The position numbers and the translations under genes are program-made. A stretch of DNA of 11,657 nucleotides, taken from Stramenopiles sp. TOSAG23-2. Taxonomy: Eukaryota > Sar. Each line of letters opens with the position of its first letter. The first letter of the stretch is position 1. The DNA is taken from assembly GCA_900128395.1 (NCBI GenBank), contig LT649910.1:1-11657 (forward strand), given 5' to 3'. Under the pieces are notes generated by a model. It searched no databases. It saw only the letters and a list, made by a program, of their open reading frames with translations, and was not told the origin of the DNA. This document shows positions 1 to 6,966 of this stretch, one piece after another.

Positions 1-55
1 CCAAACGATGTGCAACAACATTGCGCCTTGCAACATTTCTTAAACTTGACAACAT
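1..55 (-). CDS. ATP synthase subunit b-like, 5' end only (leaves window)
   Basis: Read on the minus strand, an ATG at 55-53 opens a frame beginning MLSSLRNVARRNVVAHRL, which runs off the left edge. All 55 bases are identical to the start of the complete ATP synthase b-like gene at 1593. Identity stops immediately upstream of the ATG, so only the coding part is shared. The N-terminus is rich in Arg, Ser, Leu and Ala with no acidic residue, as in a mitochondrial presequence. This copy has a normal long upstream region, unlike the copy inside the phosphatase gene, so it may be the resident locus (inference). Only 18 codons are visible; the identification rests on the other copy. Confidence 0.6.
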   Translation of the reverse strand, partial: MLSSLRNVARRNVVAHRL

Positions 56-305
56 AATTTTATTATTATTACTGTTGTTGTTTTCCTTTTTTAAATTGTT
101 GTTTTATACTAACAATTATATGTGAAATATTAAAAAACTAATACGTCAACAAATTTGTGATGGTGGAATATGTATGTACTATTTATACATATAATAATAT
201 ATATTTTATCTATTATTTATCCAATAGTAACTAGTACTAATTTTTTTTTTATAATATCTAAAAAGACATTATTTTTTTTGTGTGGCCGGAAATGCTAATG
301 GTATT

Positions 306-333
306 CCCCTGTAATTTCCCCCTTTGTAATTTC
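306..333 (+). promoter_or_regulatory. Paired CCCC-TGTAATTTC motif
   Basis: CCCCTGTAATTTC (306-318) is followed directly by CCCCCTTTGTAATTTC (318-333), giving two near-identical elements in tandem. Related elements occur upstream of the last gene at 10621-10635 (CCCCTATGTAATTTC) and, on the minus strand, at 10692-10706 (CCTTGTAATCCCCCC). C or G runs are rare in this AT-rich non-coding DNA, so recurrence in two divergent promoter regions suggests a transcription-factor or core-promoter element. No known factor is assigned. Confidence 0.35.
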
Positions 334-334
334 G

Positions 335-360
335 TGGGTGGTTTACGTTTTTTCCACCCA
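335..360. promoter_or_regulatory. Inverted repeat TGGGTGG / CCACCCA
   Basis: TGGGTGG at 335-341 and its exact reverse complement CCACCCA at 354-360 are separated by 12 bases. It could be a dimer binding site or a weak hairpin. The right arm belongs to a longer T-run plus CCACCCAAATTTTC segment that resembles 6824-6845, upstream of the VOC-like gene. A 7-bp arm can arise by chance, so support is modest. Confidence 0.25.
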
Positions 361-509
361 AATTTTCATCCGCAAAAATAGAGTTAATATTTAAGTGAAA
401 TTGATTTATAAAAATGATAAAATAGAAAGTAAAATTTTAAAAATCTCGAAATGACAAAAGCGGCAATTTGTTAGTATTGACACAGTAGGTAAAATGACGG
501 ATAGAAATC

Positions 510-680
510 TTTTCTTCATCATCAAAAAATAATAATAATAAAAAAAAAGAAGAAGAGAAAAAAAAGCGTGTCGTCTCTCGTCTCCTTGTACTCCTATCTT
601 CTATAAATATTAAATAAATACAGAGTGTAAATAAGATCAATGATGATGCATCTACATCTATATAATATTATAGATTTGTT
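510..680 (+). repeat. 171-bp direct repeat, copy 1
   Basis: Positions 510-680 are identical to 722-892 (offset 212), including the lengths of the A runs. The repeat starts with a T run and TCTTCATCATCA, passes through A-rich, CT-rich and AT-rich stretches, and ends in TAGATTTGTT. Zero differences over such low-complexity DNA means either a very recent duplication or an assembly duplication. Confidence 0.95.
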
Positions 681-684
681 ATCC

Positions 685-736
685 TTTTGCTTTTACATCC
701 TGTTTTTCGTTAGTTCCTCCATTTTCTTCATCATCA
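685..736 (-). repeat. Inverted fragment of phosphatase coding DNA in upstream region
   Basis: Read on the minus strand, this 52-bp block encodes DDEENGGTNEKQDVKAK and matches phosphatase positions 1537-1588 and 2559-2610 with one mismatch (position 724). It lies between the two 171-bp repeat copies, and its last 12 bases, TCTTCATCATCA at 725-736, are also the beginning of the second repeat copy. The mismatch at 724 carries the base of the flanking repeat, not of the gene, so the crossover falls inside that 12-bp shared tract. At the other end, four bases (atcc, 681-684) match neither partner. A TAA follows after one further codon, so this is not a gene. Confidence 0.9.
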
Positions 737-892
737 AAAAATAATAATAATAAAAAAAAAGAAGAAGAGAAAAAAAAGCGTGTCGTCTCTCGTCTCCTTG
801 TACTCCTATCTTCTATAAATATTAAATAAATACAGAGTGTAAATAAGATCAATGATGATGCATCTACATCTATATAATATTATAGATTTGTT
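722..892 (+). repeat. 171-bp direct repeat, copy 2
   Basis: This is the second perfect copy of 510-680. It overlaps the inverted coding fragment over the TCTTCATCATCA tract at its left end and continues into unique sequence (TTCTACATG) at 891-899. This copy is contiguous with the 5' flank of the phosphatase start codon at 1025, so it is the likelier resident copy (inference). Confidence 0.95.
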
Positions 893-1024
893 TCTACATG
901 TAGAGATAGAGAAGATAAAGAGAGACAAGGAAAAAAAGATTATAAACATTCACAGATTGTTGCAGTGAAAACCCTAAGAAAGAAGAAAATACACGTAGAT
1001 ATATATCAAATACATTAATATAAC

Positions 1025-1591
1025 ATGGCAAGTTTAACATCCGAAGATTTGCCACCACCACCGCCACCACCACCTTCTTCAAATGATGATAATAATAATA
1101 ATAATAATAATAACGATCGTAAAGCAATAGCACGTTCGCATTCAGGTGCCTTTACATCATTGGAAGGGTGGTTTGAAACAAAATCAACCTCCATGTTTAA
1201 AAAAAGAGATAAATGTTACGTTGTCTTAGTAGATAAAAATGTTAGTATATATTCAAGCGATAAAGATAAAAAACCAAAGAAAGTATTTTCTTTTGAGACT
1301 GGGGAAATTGACGTTGTTGATAATGAGAAAAACAGTAAAGGTTTTTCCTTAACAATCGTTGATAAAGGTAAAAAGAAAGATCAAATTACATTATTTGGCG
1401 AGAGCCAAGAATACATAGAGAAATGGTCAAGTGGAATTTTAAAAAATAATACCCAAATAAATTTTGAAAAAAGAAGAGCCAGTTTAAACCGTGTACAGAA
1501 TCAAGGACAATTGTTTGATGAAATATGGGCTGCTGATGATGATGAAGAGAATGGAGGAACTAACGAAAAACAGGATGTAAAAGCAAAAAAA
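1025..1591 (+). CDS. INPP4-like phosphatase, N-terminal part with first PH domain (interrupted)
   Basis: This is the 5' part of the inositol polyphosphate 4-phosphatase-like gene that resumes at 2559. The ATG at 1025 is the first in frame. The protein opens with MASLTSEDL, eight prolines, and an eight-residue asparagine run. A PH-like domain spans about residues 46-141 (1160-1447), beginning LEGWFETKS with KKRDKCYVVL as the second strand and ending in a helix with the expected Trp (EYIEKWSSGI). PH domains bind phosphoinositides or proteins at membranes, which suits a lipid phosphatase. After 1591 the frame runs into the inserted ATP synthase b-like gene in a wrong frame and stops at 1705; those about 38 codons are not native. 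The 55-bp in-frame repeat at 1537-1591 and 2559-2613 shows where the gene resumes. Confidence 0.75.
1537..1591 (+). repeat. 55-bp direct repeat flanking the insert, left copy
   Basis: Positions 1537-1591 are identical to 2559-2613 (offset 1022). Both copies encode DDEENGGTNEKQDVKAKK in the same phosphatase frame. The left copy ends in an A run that merges with the ATG of the inserted gene at 1593. A 52-bp version lies inverted at 685-736. A block of the same extent is therefore present three times, with shared ends at TGATGATGAAGA and GCAAAA. Confidence 0.95.
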
Positions 1592-1592
1592 A

Positions 1593-2528
1593 ATGTTGTC
1601 AAGTTTAAGAAATGTTGCAAGGCGCAATGTTGTTGCACATCGTTTGGCACGTATGCTTCCAACGACTGGTCAACAAACACAGTTCCACGTAACGACGAAA
1701 TTTAGTGAAGAGGAAAAAGCAGCAGTAACAGCTGAGGAGGAAGGTGGCGATTTTGATATTGTAGCTACATTGAGTAACCCATTTTACGGTGTCCCAATCG
1801 GTGGCTTAGCAGCGGCAACTGCAGTTGCAACTGATTTTTACATTATTAACGAAGAGACACAATTACTTGGTTTATGGTGTTTATTCGTAGGTACTATTTA
1901 TCATAATTTTGGTGCTGATGTTGGTGAATACTTTGATAGTGTTGGTGATGCTGTATTGAAAGAACAAAATGCGCAAGAGGATGCAATCATCGAAAGTATG
2001 CGCGTAACCGCGGATGCACATAAACATCGTTTAGATATCTTGGATGATTTGACTATGATTCGTGATGCACAAAATGAAATTTTGGAAACCATCGTAGCAA
2101 CTAAATCAAACCAATTAAAACATGAGTTAAGGGATAAAGTGGTTATGCGTTTGGATGCATTGAAACAGTTGGAACAAAGTGTAACAGCTGGTGTTCAATC
2201 TACCATGGTTAATGCAGCAACGGAGAAAGTTCGTGGTAATGTCGATACCATGAAAAAAGCTGCATTGGATAGTGCGTTTGCTGCCATTGCTGACCCAACA
2301 GCAGCTGGTTCTGATCCAGTTGCAAATGAATATAATGCAGTTATTAAAGCATTTGCTAAGAAAGCTGCAGCAGCGAAAGATACACCTATTGAATTGACCG
2401 CTGCAGAACAAGCAGAAGTTGAGGATGAATTAAGAGCTATGATACGTAAAGAAGGATTAACAGATGATGAAGCAACTGCATTAGGTTGGGTTATTAAAGC
2501 ACCAGCATCCGTTTCACCAGCAGTTTAA
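1593..2528 (+). CDS. Mitochondrial F1Fo-ATP synthase subunit b-like (peripheral stalk), copy inside another gene
   Basis: This is a complete 311-codon frame, ATG at 1593 to TAA at 2526-2528. Residues 1-37 are basic and hydroxylated, typical of a mitochondrial presequence. Residues 58-104 (LSNPFYGVPIGG...NEETQLLGLWCLFVGTIY) form two hydrophobic segments with the Asn-Glu-Glu-Thr-Gln turn expected of the membrane part of subunit b. Residues 110-220 are long charged helices suited to the stalk that holds F1 to Fo. The Ala-rich C-terminal 90 residues extend beyond what I recall of the usual protein. The gene has no promoter of its own: its ATG directly abuts phosphatase coding DNA, 1 bp out of that frame, and only 30 bp follow the stop before phosphatase sequence resumes. 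Its first 55 bases match the minus-strand gene at 1-55. Family assignment is from memory of sequence pattern; a fast-diverging stalk protein could mislead. Confidence 0.65.
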   Translation: MLSSLRNVARRNVVAHRLARMLPTTGQQTQFHVTTKFSEEEKAAVTAEEEGGDFDIVATLSNPFYGVPIGGLAAATAVATDFYIINEETQLLGLWCLFVGTIYHNFGADVGEYFDSVGDAVLKEQNAQEDAIIESMRVTADAHKHRLDILDDLTMIRDAQNEILETIVATKSNQLKHELRDKVVMRLDALKQLEQSVTAGVQSTMVNAATEKVRGNVDTMKKAALDSAFAAIADPTAAGSDPVANEYNAVIKAFAKKAAAAKDTPIELTAAEQAEVEDELRAMIRKEGLTDDEATALGWVIKAPASVSPAV

Positions 2529-2558
2529 AACTACAAAGTGTTAGCGTGTGTGGTGTTT
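2529..2558 (+). other. Short 3' remnant of the inserted gene
   Basis: These thirty bases separate the ATP synthase b-like stop from the second 55-bp repeat. They are GT-rich at the end (GTGTGTGGTGTTTT), with a TAG in the phosphatase frame at 2542-2544. That stop, and the lack of an ATG before the PH domain, mean the downstream phosphatase segment has no start of its own. Confidence 0.7.
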
Positions 2559-2613
2559 TGATGATGAAGAGAATGGAGGAACTAACGAAAAACAGGATGT
2601 AAAAGCAAAAAAA
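2559..2613 (+). repeat. 55-bp direct repeat flanking the insert, right copy
   Basis: Exact copy of 1537-1591. To its right the phosphatase reading continues naturally (VSAIAPPEHEGYL); to its left is non-coding sequence from the inserted gene. Collapsing the two copies removes 1022 bp and joins the two phosphatase parts in frame. Confidence 0.95.
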
Positions 2614-5600
2614 GTAAGTGCTATTGCACCACCAGAACATGAAGGCTATTTAATGAAACAAGGTGGCACATTTAAAAGTTGGAAAAACCGATATATGGTA
2701 TTGTCACATTTTTGTCTATCGTATTATGCAACAGAGGATCATTATAAAAATGGTAAAAAACCAAAAGGCAATATACGTGTGAATGATGAATGTAACATAC
2801 ATAGACGTGAGAAAAAAAATTTAAAAACGCATCCATTTGGATTTATTTTAAGTGCAAGTGAAGGCCAAACAAAAAAAAGACGTGATTATCAAATGTGTTC
2901 GGAAACAATTGATATAAACGGTGTATGGATTGCCAAATTACGTGCAACAGTGAATTTAGCAAAGAAATTAAAAAAAGAAGGTGAAGCACAAATACGTACA
3001 CGGATTTCTATTGAAGAACAACAAGGAGAAGGAGGAAACCATGGTAATAATGAACAACTTAATACAATACAAGATGGTACGGATGGGCAAGGTGGTGAGA
3101 AGGCAGGTAATAATACTATGGCTAAAACTTCGTCTGCACATGAGCTTCAAATGGATCATCAAAATGACGAGTATTATTTATTAAAACAACGGATAAAGAA
3201 AGCAGAAAAAGTTCCTTGGAATCGACGTGCTAAATCTGCATTAAATTTTGGAAGACAATTTTCAAATAAAAAAGCAAGTTTGTGCCAAGTAGAATTATCT
3301 TTTAAATTAGAAAACTTATTTGTAATAAAAAATGGCGGTGCGAGTGGTAAAAATTTATCAATATTGCAACAGGGAAGTAACGTTGCAGGGTCCGATACGG
3401 TACATTCTGTGTACCTTGTGATATCGAGATCTCCGGAGATACCAAATATGTACTTATCCAATGAACAGGCAAATCATGCAGAAATGATAAAATATAAAGA
3501 AATATTCAAAAGTGATGAAGTACATGATAGTCGTAATCCTGAATTTACAACCAGCTTCTTAGTTGATGTGCCTGTAAACGGTGACCGAGCTTTACGTGCT
3601 GATGTTTACATATCACACCCAGCGCATGGTAAAGATATTGAATTTGGCAGTGCAATCTTTTCGATGTCAGAAATATTGCAAGAAACAACACGAGAAATGT
3701 CCGTACGTATTAAAAGTCCTTTGACTAATAACACTATTTTGCATGTTAGATATGAGGAAGGGCATAATACGTACGAGCCGAAGATTGCAGAATGTTGGGG
3801 TTTAATGGCAAGCACGTACATATACCGTGGTGAGCCAGAAACACGAACACGAGTTTTGTGTAGAGAAGAATGTTGGGAAACAGCTACGACATTTCAAATA
3901 CCATTATTATATTTAAAATTACGTTTAAGTGAATTGGTTTCGGATATGGCTGGTGTTAAGCATATTACACAAAAAAAATTAAGAAAAATTGGTAGGAAGG
4001 AGGAAGAATTTAATGTAGAACGTAGAACTTTAACAACGCAACTAGATAATATCAAAGGGAAAGATGAGAGAAGTATGTTATTAGGAAAATTAGCTGAATT
4101 AGAACTTCGCAAAAAACACCATAGAGATCGCCATAATACATTAACAAGTGGTGGCATGGAGTTGGAACATATGAAACAGATTAATAAAGTTGTCAAATTA
4201 TTTTCAACATGCGTTGATCTGTTAAAACGATTATATGCAAGTATACCTAAAAATGCATATCAACGGAAATGTATCAATTTAACATTTAAACCTAGTAAAG
4301 ACAAAAAGAAGGCGTCTTTACAAATGTGTCCTTTAAATTTACATGCACAATTGTATTTTGTCAGTAAAATGGAAAAAGATATGACTGGTGGCCAAAATAA
4401 ACGTGAAAATCGCTCTCGTGATAGCATGGTGATACATTTGAATCAAGATGATGATGAAGGGGATGCAATAACAGAACTGAAAGATGTTTTAAAAGAGGAG
4501 GAGCATGATGGTGGAGAGAATAGATTTTTTACTTTTAAAACAACGCCTGATACGCTGGGCACAACTGCATATGATTTTGTCACATTTGGTGCTGCAGCAG
4601 CGCATTGCATGAAATTTAAAAAAGGTGGTCTGTATAGTAAAAAGAAGAAACTTATGAAGCTTCGTGGTTTTAACACGAATTCCGTTTACACGAGTAAATA
4701 TAGTGATAATAGCAACAAAATCGAGGAAGAAGAAGAAAGTTTGCGAGTGGCTCAAGATGATGGGAACACGAAAAAGAAATTGTTGGTTGATGTAAATTTG
4801 ATACAGTGGTTTTACAAAGGAGAAGATGAGCAAGAATATGGTCCATATGATAGTAGTACCATGGGGCAATGGTATGCGGCAAAACAATTACCACCGGAAT
4901 TAATGATAAGAAAAGGATTAAATGAGGTTCCTGAAGCACTGAGAAATGATGATCTAAATGAAGACTACTTGAAATTAATTGATCATTTTGAAGTCAATAA
5001 GGAATTTGCAATGTTGAAAGGTTATGGTGGTGGTGATGATGGTGTCAATGAAAGTACACGAAATAGTTTACCTAAAACTGATAGTGTATTCAATCACGAT
5101 AATGTCTTTGCTGATATTGGTAAAATGAGTGACGATGAGGACGATTCAGAGGAAGAAGAAGAAGAAGCAGGCGATATGGATGAAGCTGAAAAGCAAATAA
5201 AAGCTATGAATTTAGCCATTGATATAACAAAACGTGAAGATTTTTGCATTTGCCAAGCTTTAAGTGCATTAGTCCTATCATTTTCAATAAAATTAGAATT
5301 AATGCAAAATGCAGATGCACATTATTTTTATCGACAATTGGAGAAAGTGGGATATCTTTTTGCATGTGAATGCTTAGTAAGCACGCATAAACCAGAACAA
5401 GGCATGTTGGAGGACTATATGATTGGTATGAGGTACTTGCAAAATGTTAAATTTCGATTGAATAATGAAAAGGCTGCGATGAATGATGAGACTGCGTGGA
5501 AACAAAAAGAGTTACTGACATCATTGCGTTCGACATTAGCTTCCATGCCTGATTCAACATCTGATGAATACGCAAAGAAACAACAATTGGCAAATGATAT

Positions 5601-6585
5601 TATAGACAATTTGAAACATTCCTCTGCGGAAACATTGCAAAAGACATGGTTCTATATGGACAACAACGGGGCGGAACAAGGCCCATTTAGTACGAGTGAA
5701 ATGCGCGGCTGGTACCCAACCTATGTTGAAGATGGGACACAAGTACGTAGAATAGATGAAGCTGCAAATAATTACATTGCAGTCGCAGAGCGCTTTCCAA
5801 ATGGAAATCCTTTCCCTGAACCAAGTATGGCAGCCGTTCGTGTTGGTAAAGGTCTTCGTTGTGTTATGATGGAAAGGATTGGTCAAGATCTTGTCGTCAC
5901 ATTAACAGTACCAAGTGATTTATTTACGTCATTACCAAATCCGTTGCAAAATGGTGGATTAATCGATGTTTACCCTTTACTATTCCAACAAGGGATCAAT
6001 GAATTTCAAAGTATTGCGATATTGAAACGATCTGATGATTGTAGAATTCAAAATATTATTAATCGTCAATCTCTGGATGATTTAATTGTCTATAAAAATT
6101 TATTAAAGGAACATAAAGATGAGCTTGGCTATACTAGTGAGGATGTTGATGCGCATGAACATGGTATTGAAATCTTGCAAGAGGCTGTGCAAAAAGAAGC
6201 AAAAAATCCCTTTAGGAAGCATTATGAAATTTTAGCATCATCTGAATGTTGTGTACGTATGATGAAAGGTGGCCGTGGTACTAATTGCAAATCAGCGAAA
6301 GATCGTACCTCCATGTCCGTTACGCTGGAACAATCGCGTTTAACGTATTATAATCATATCAAAGCACATGTTCCAATACGAGATACCCCTACAACTAAAT
6401 CACTGCGTAGTGAAGATAAAAGTGTTTTGTGGATGGCAAATGGTCAACGTAAGCATGGTATACGTATACAAAATGCAAAGAAAAATGTTGGAAAAATGAA
6501 ATTTGCTTTTAATGATTTTCAAAGAAAACGTTTACAAAAGATGTATCGCCCACCAAGAGTAACAATGGGTGCAATTGAGTCTTAG
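2560..6585 (+). CDS. INPP4-like inositol polyphosphate 4-phosphatase, main part (PH-C2-GYF-GYF-phosphatase)
   Basis: INPP4 enzymes remove the 4-phosphate from PtdIns(3,4)P2 to give PtdIns3P in endosomal and plasma-membrane signalling. Order seen: PH (2641-2975, EGYLMKQGGTFKSWKNRYMVL); C2-like (about 3280-3765); charged helix (3957-4145); INPP4 core block with CPLNLHAQ (near 4330) and TFGAAAAHCMKFKKGGL (4582-4632); GYF-like (from 4798, WFYKG...GPY...MGQWY); acidic linker; second GYF-like (from 5644, WFYMDNNGAEQGPF); catalytic region with LPNPLQNGGLIDVYPLLF (5932-5985) and the C-X5-R loop CKSAKDRT, Cys at 6286-6288 and Arg at 6304-6306. The end MYRPPRVTMGAIES, stop TAG, matches my memory of the family C-terminus. 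No ATG precedes the PH domain; the true start is probably 1025. GYF domains usually bind proline-rich peptides. Catalytic residues look intact, so it could be active if expressed whole. Confidence 0.85.
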   Translation, partial: DDEENGGTNEKQDVKAKKVSAIAPPEHEGYLMKQGGTFKSWKNRYMVLSHFCLSYYATEDHYKNGKKPKGNIRVNDECNIHRREKKNLKTHPFGFILSASEGQTKKRRDYQMCSETIDINGVWIAKLRATVNLAKKLKKEGEAQIRTRISIEEQQGEGGNHGNNEQLNTIQDGTDGQGGEKAGNNTMAKTSSAHELQMDHQNDEYYLLKQRIKKAEKVPWNRRAKSALNFGRQFSNKKASLCQVELSFKLENLFVIKNGGASGKNLSILQQGSNVAGSDTVHSVYLVISRSPEIPNMYLSNEQANHAEMIKYKEIFKSDEVHDSRNPEFTTSFLVDVPVNGDRALRADVYISHPAHGKDIEFGSAIFSMSEILQETTREMSVRIKSPLTNNTILHVRYEEGHNTYEPKIAECWGLMASTYIYRGEPETRTRVLCREECWETATTFQIPLLYLKLRLSELVSDMAGVKHITQKKLRKIGRKEEEFNVERRTLTTQLDNIKGKDERSMLLGKLAELELRKKHHRDRHNTLTSGGMELEHMKQINKVVKLFSTCVDLLKRLYASIPKNAYQRKCINLTFKPSKDKKKASLQMCPLNLHAQLYFVSKMEKDMTGGQNKRENRSRDSMVIHLNQDDDEGDAITELKDVLKEEEHDGGENRFFTFKTTPDTLGTTAYDFVTFGAAAAHCMKFKKGGLYSKKKKLMKLRGFNTNSVYTSKYSDNSNKIEEEEESLRVAQDDGNTKKKLLVDVNLIQWFYKGEDEQEYGPYDSSTMGQWYAAKQLPPELMIRKGLNEVPEALRNDDLNEDYLKLIDHFEVNKEFAMLKGYGGGDDGVNESTRNSLPKTDSVFNHDNVFADIGKMSDDEDDSEEEEEEAGDMDEAEKQIKAMNLAIDITKREDFCICQALSALVLSFSIKLELMQNADAHYFYRQLEKVGYLFACECLVSTHKPEQGMLEDYMIGMRYLQNVKFRLNNEKAAMNDETAWKQKELLTSLRSTLASMPDSTSDEYAKKQQLANDIIDNLKHSSAETLQKTWFYMDNNGAEQGPFSTSEMRGWYPTYVEDGTQVRRIDEAANNYIAVAERFPNGNPFPEPSMAAVRVGKGLRCVMMERIGQDLVVTLTVPSDLFTSLPNPLQNGGLIDVYPLLFQQGINEFQSIAILKRSDDCRIQNIINRQSLDDLIVYKNLLKEHKDELGYTSEDVDAHEHGIEILQEAVQKEAKNPFRKHYEILASSECCVRMMKGGRGTNCKSAKDRTSMSVTLEQSRLTYYNHIKAHVPIRDTPTTKSLRSEDKSVLWMANGQRKHGIRIQNAKKNVGKMKFAFNDFQRKRLQKMYRPPRVTMGAIES

Positions 6586-6656
6586 TTAGGTTGTGTGTGT
6601 ATGTATATATCGTTGATTTTTTTATTTTATTATTATTACTTTTTTCATGATATTAT
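6542..6656 (+). repeat. Tandem duplication at phosphatase 3' end, copy 1 (115 bp)
   Basis: This unit begins 14 codons before the phosphatase stop (YRPPRVTMGAIES) and runs about 70 bp into the 3' flank. It is repeated directly at 6657-6769. The coding parts are identical. The non-coding parts differ by small changes at ATATATCG versus ATATAATATGG and by one TAT triplet. Confidence 0.92.
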
Positions 6657-6769
6657 TGTATCGCCCACCAAGAGTAACAATGGGTGCAATTGAGTCTTAG
6701 TTAGGTTGTGTGTGTATGTATATAATATGGTTGATTTTTTTATTTTATTATTACTTTTTTCATGATATT
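6657..6769 (+). repeat. Tandem duplication at phosphatase 3' end, copy 2 (113 bp)
   Basis: Imperfect second copy of 6542-6656. It carries an untranslated remnant of the last 14 codons plus TAG. Small indels in TA-rich and TTA-repeat tracts distinguish it from copy 1, as between two alleles or two somewhat aged duplicates. Confidence 0.92.
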
Positions 6770-6782
6770 CAGCCTGGACAGC

Positions 6783-6794
6783 ATTGACACAGTA
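6783..6794 (+). promoter_or_regulatory. ATTGACACAGTA motif shared by two upstream regions
   Basis: The 12-mer ATTGACACAGTA occurs at 6783-6794 and at 476-487, each a few hundred bases upstream of a plus-strand start codon (7109 and 1025). A chance 12-bp match in a window of this size is possible but not expected, especially in two upstream regions. No known factor is assigned. Confidence 0.3.
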
Positions 6795-6966
6795 CTGCTA
6801 ATAATAAAAAAAAATAAACAAAATTTTTTCACCCACATTTCTTCCTAGTGCTAGTGCTCCTCCTCTCTGCCATCTCATACAGTAATAAATAAGGCCACAG
6901 TTCTAAGAACAAGAAAATGTTACAAATACATTCATGTACTGTACATACGTATGTGAATATTACAAC

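Larger units (their letters stand above)
56..1024. other. Intergenic region between divergent genes
   Basis: This stretch lies between the leftward ATP synthase b-like start and the rightward phosphatase start, so it should hold both promoters. It is AT-rich with long A and T runs. It contains a pair of CCCC-TGTAATTTC motifs near 306-333, a 7-bp inverted repeat at 335-341 and 354-360, a perfect 171-bp direct repeat (510-680 and 722-892), and an inverted piece of phosphatase coding sequence at 685-736. No credible protein-coding frame or structured RNA was seen. Removing one repeat unit plus spacer would leave about 757 bp. Confidence 0.7.

Noticed and set aside
437-640. Minus-strand 67-codon frame upstream of the phosphatase
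   Set aside because: It is built from the low-complexity repeat unit (poly-Phe/Ser from A/G runs) and shows no coding character.
510-892. CRISPR array or satellite
   Set aside because: There are only two units of 171 bp with one spacer that is an inverted gene fragment; this is not an array.
1592-1705. Continuation of the first phosphatase frame as a natural C-terminus
   Set aside because: These codons are the ATP synthase b-like coding sequence read in a wrong frame (cysteine-rich CCKAQCCC), so they are not part of a native protein.
2548-2559. GTG at 2548 as a start for the main phosphatase segment
   Set aside because: Non-ATG initiation is unlikely in this nuclear setting, a TAG lies just upstream, and these codons belong to the 3' remnant of the inserted gene; the in-frame repeat shows that the coding sequence enters from 1025.
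1537-2613. Insertion sequence or transposon with target-site duplication
   Set aside because: The insert holds no transposase, reverse transcriptase or terminal inverted repeats, and a 55-bp target duplication is far longer than usual for known transposons.
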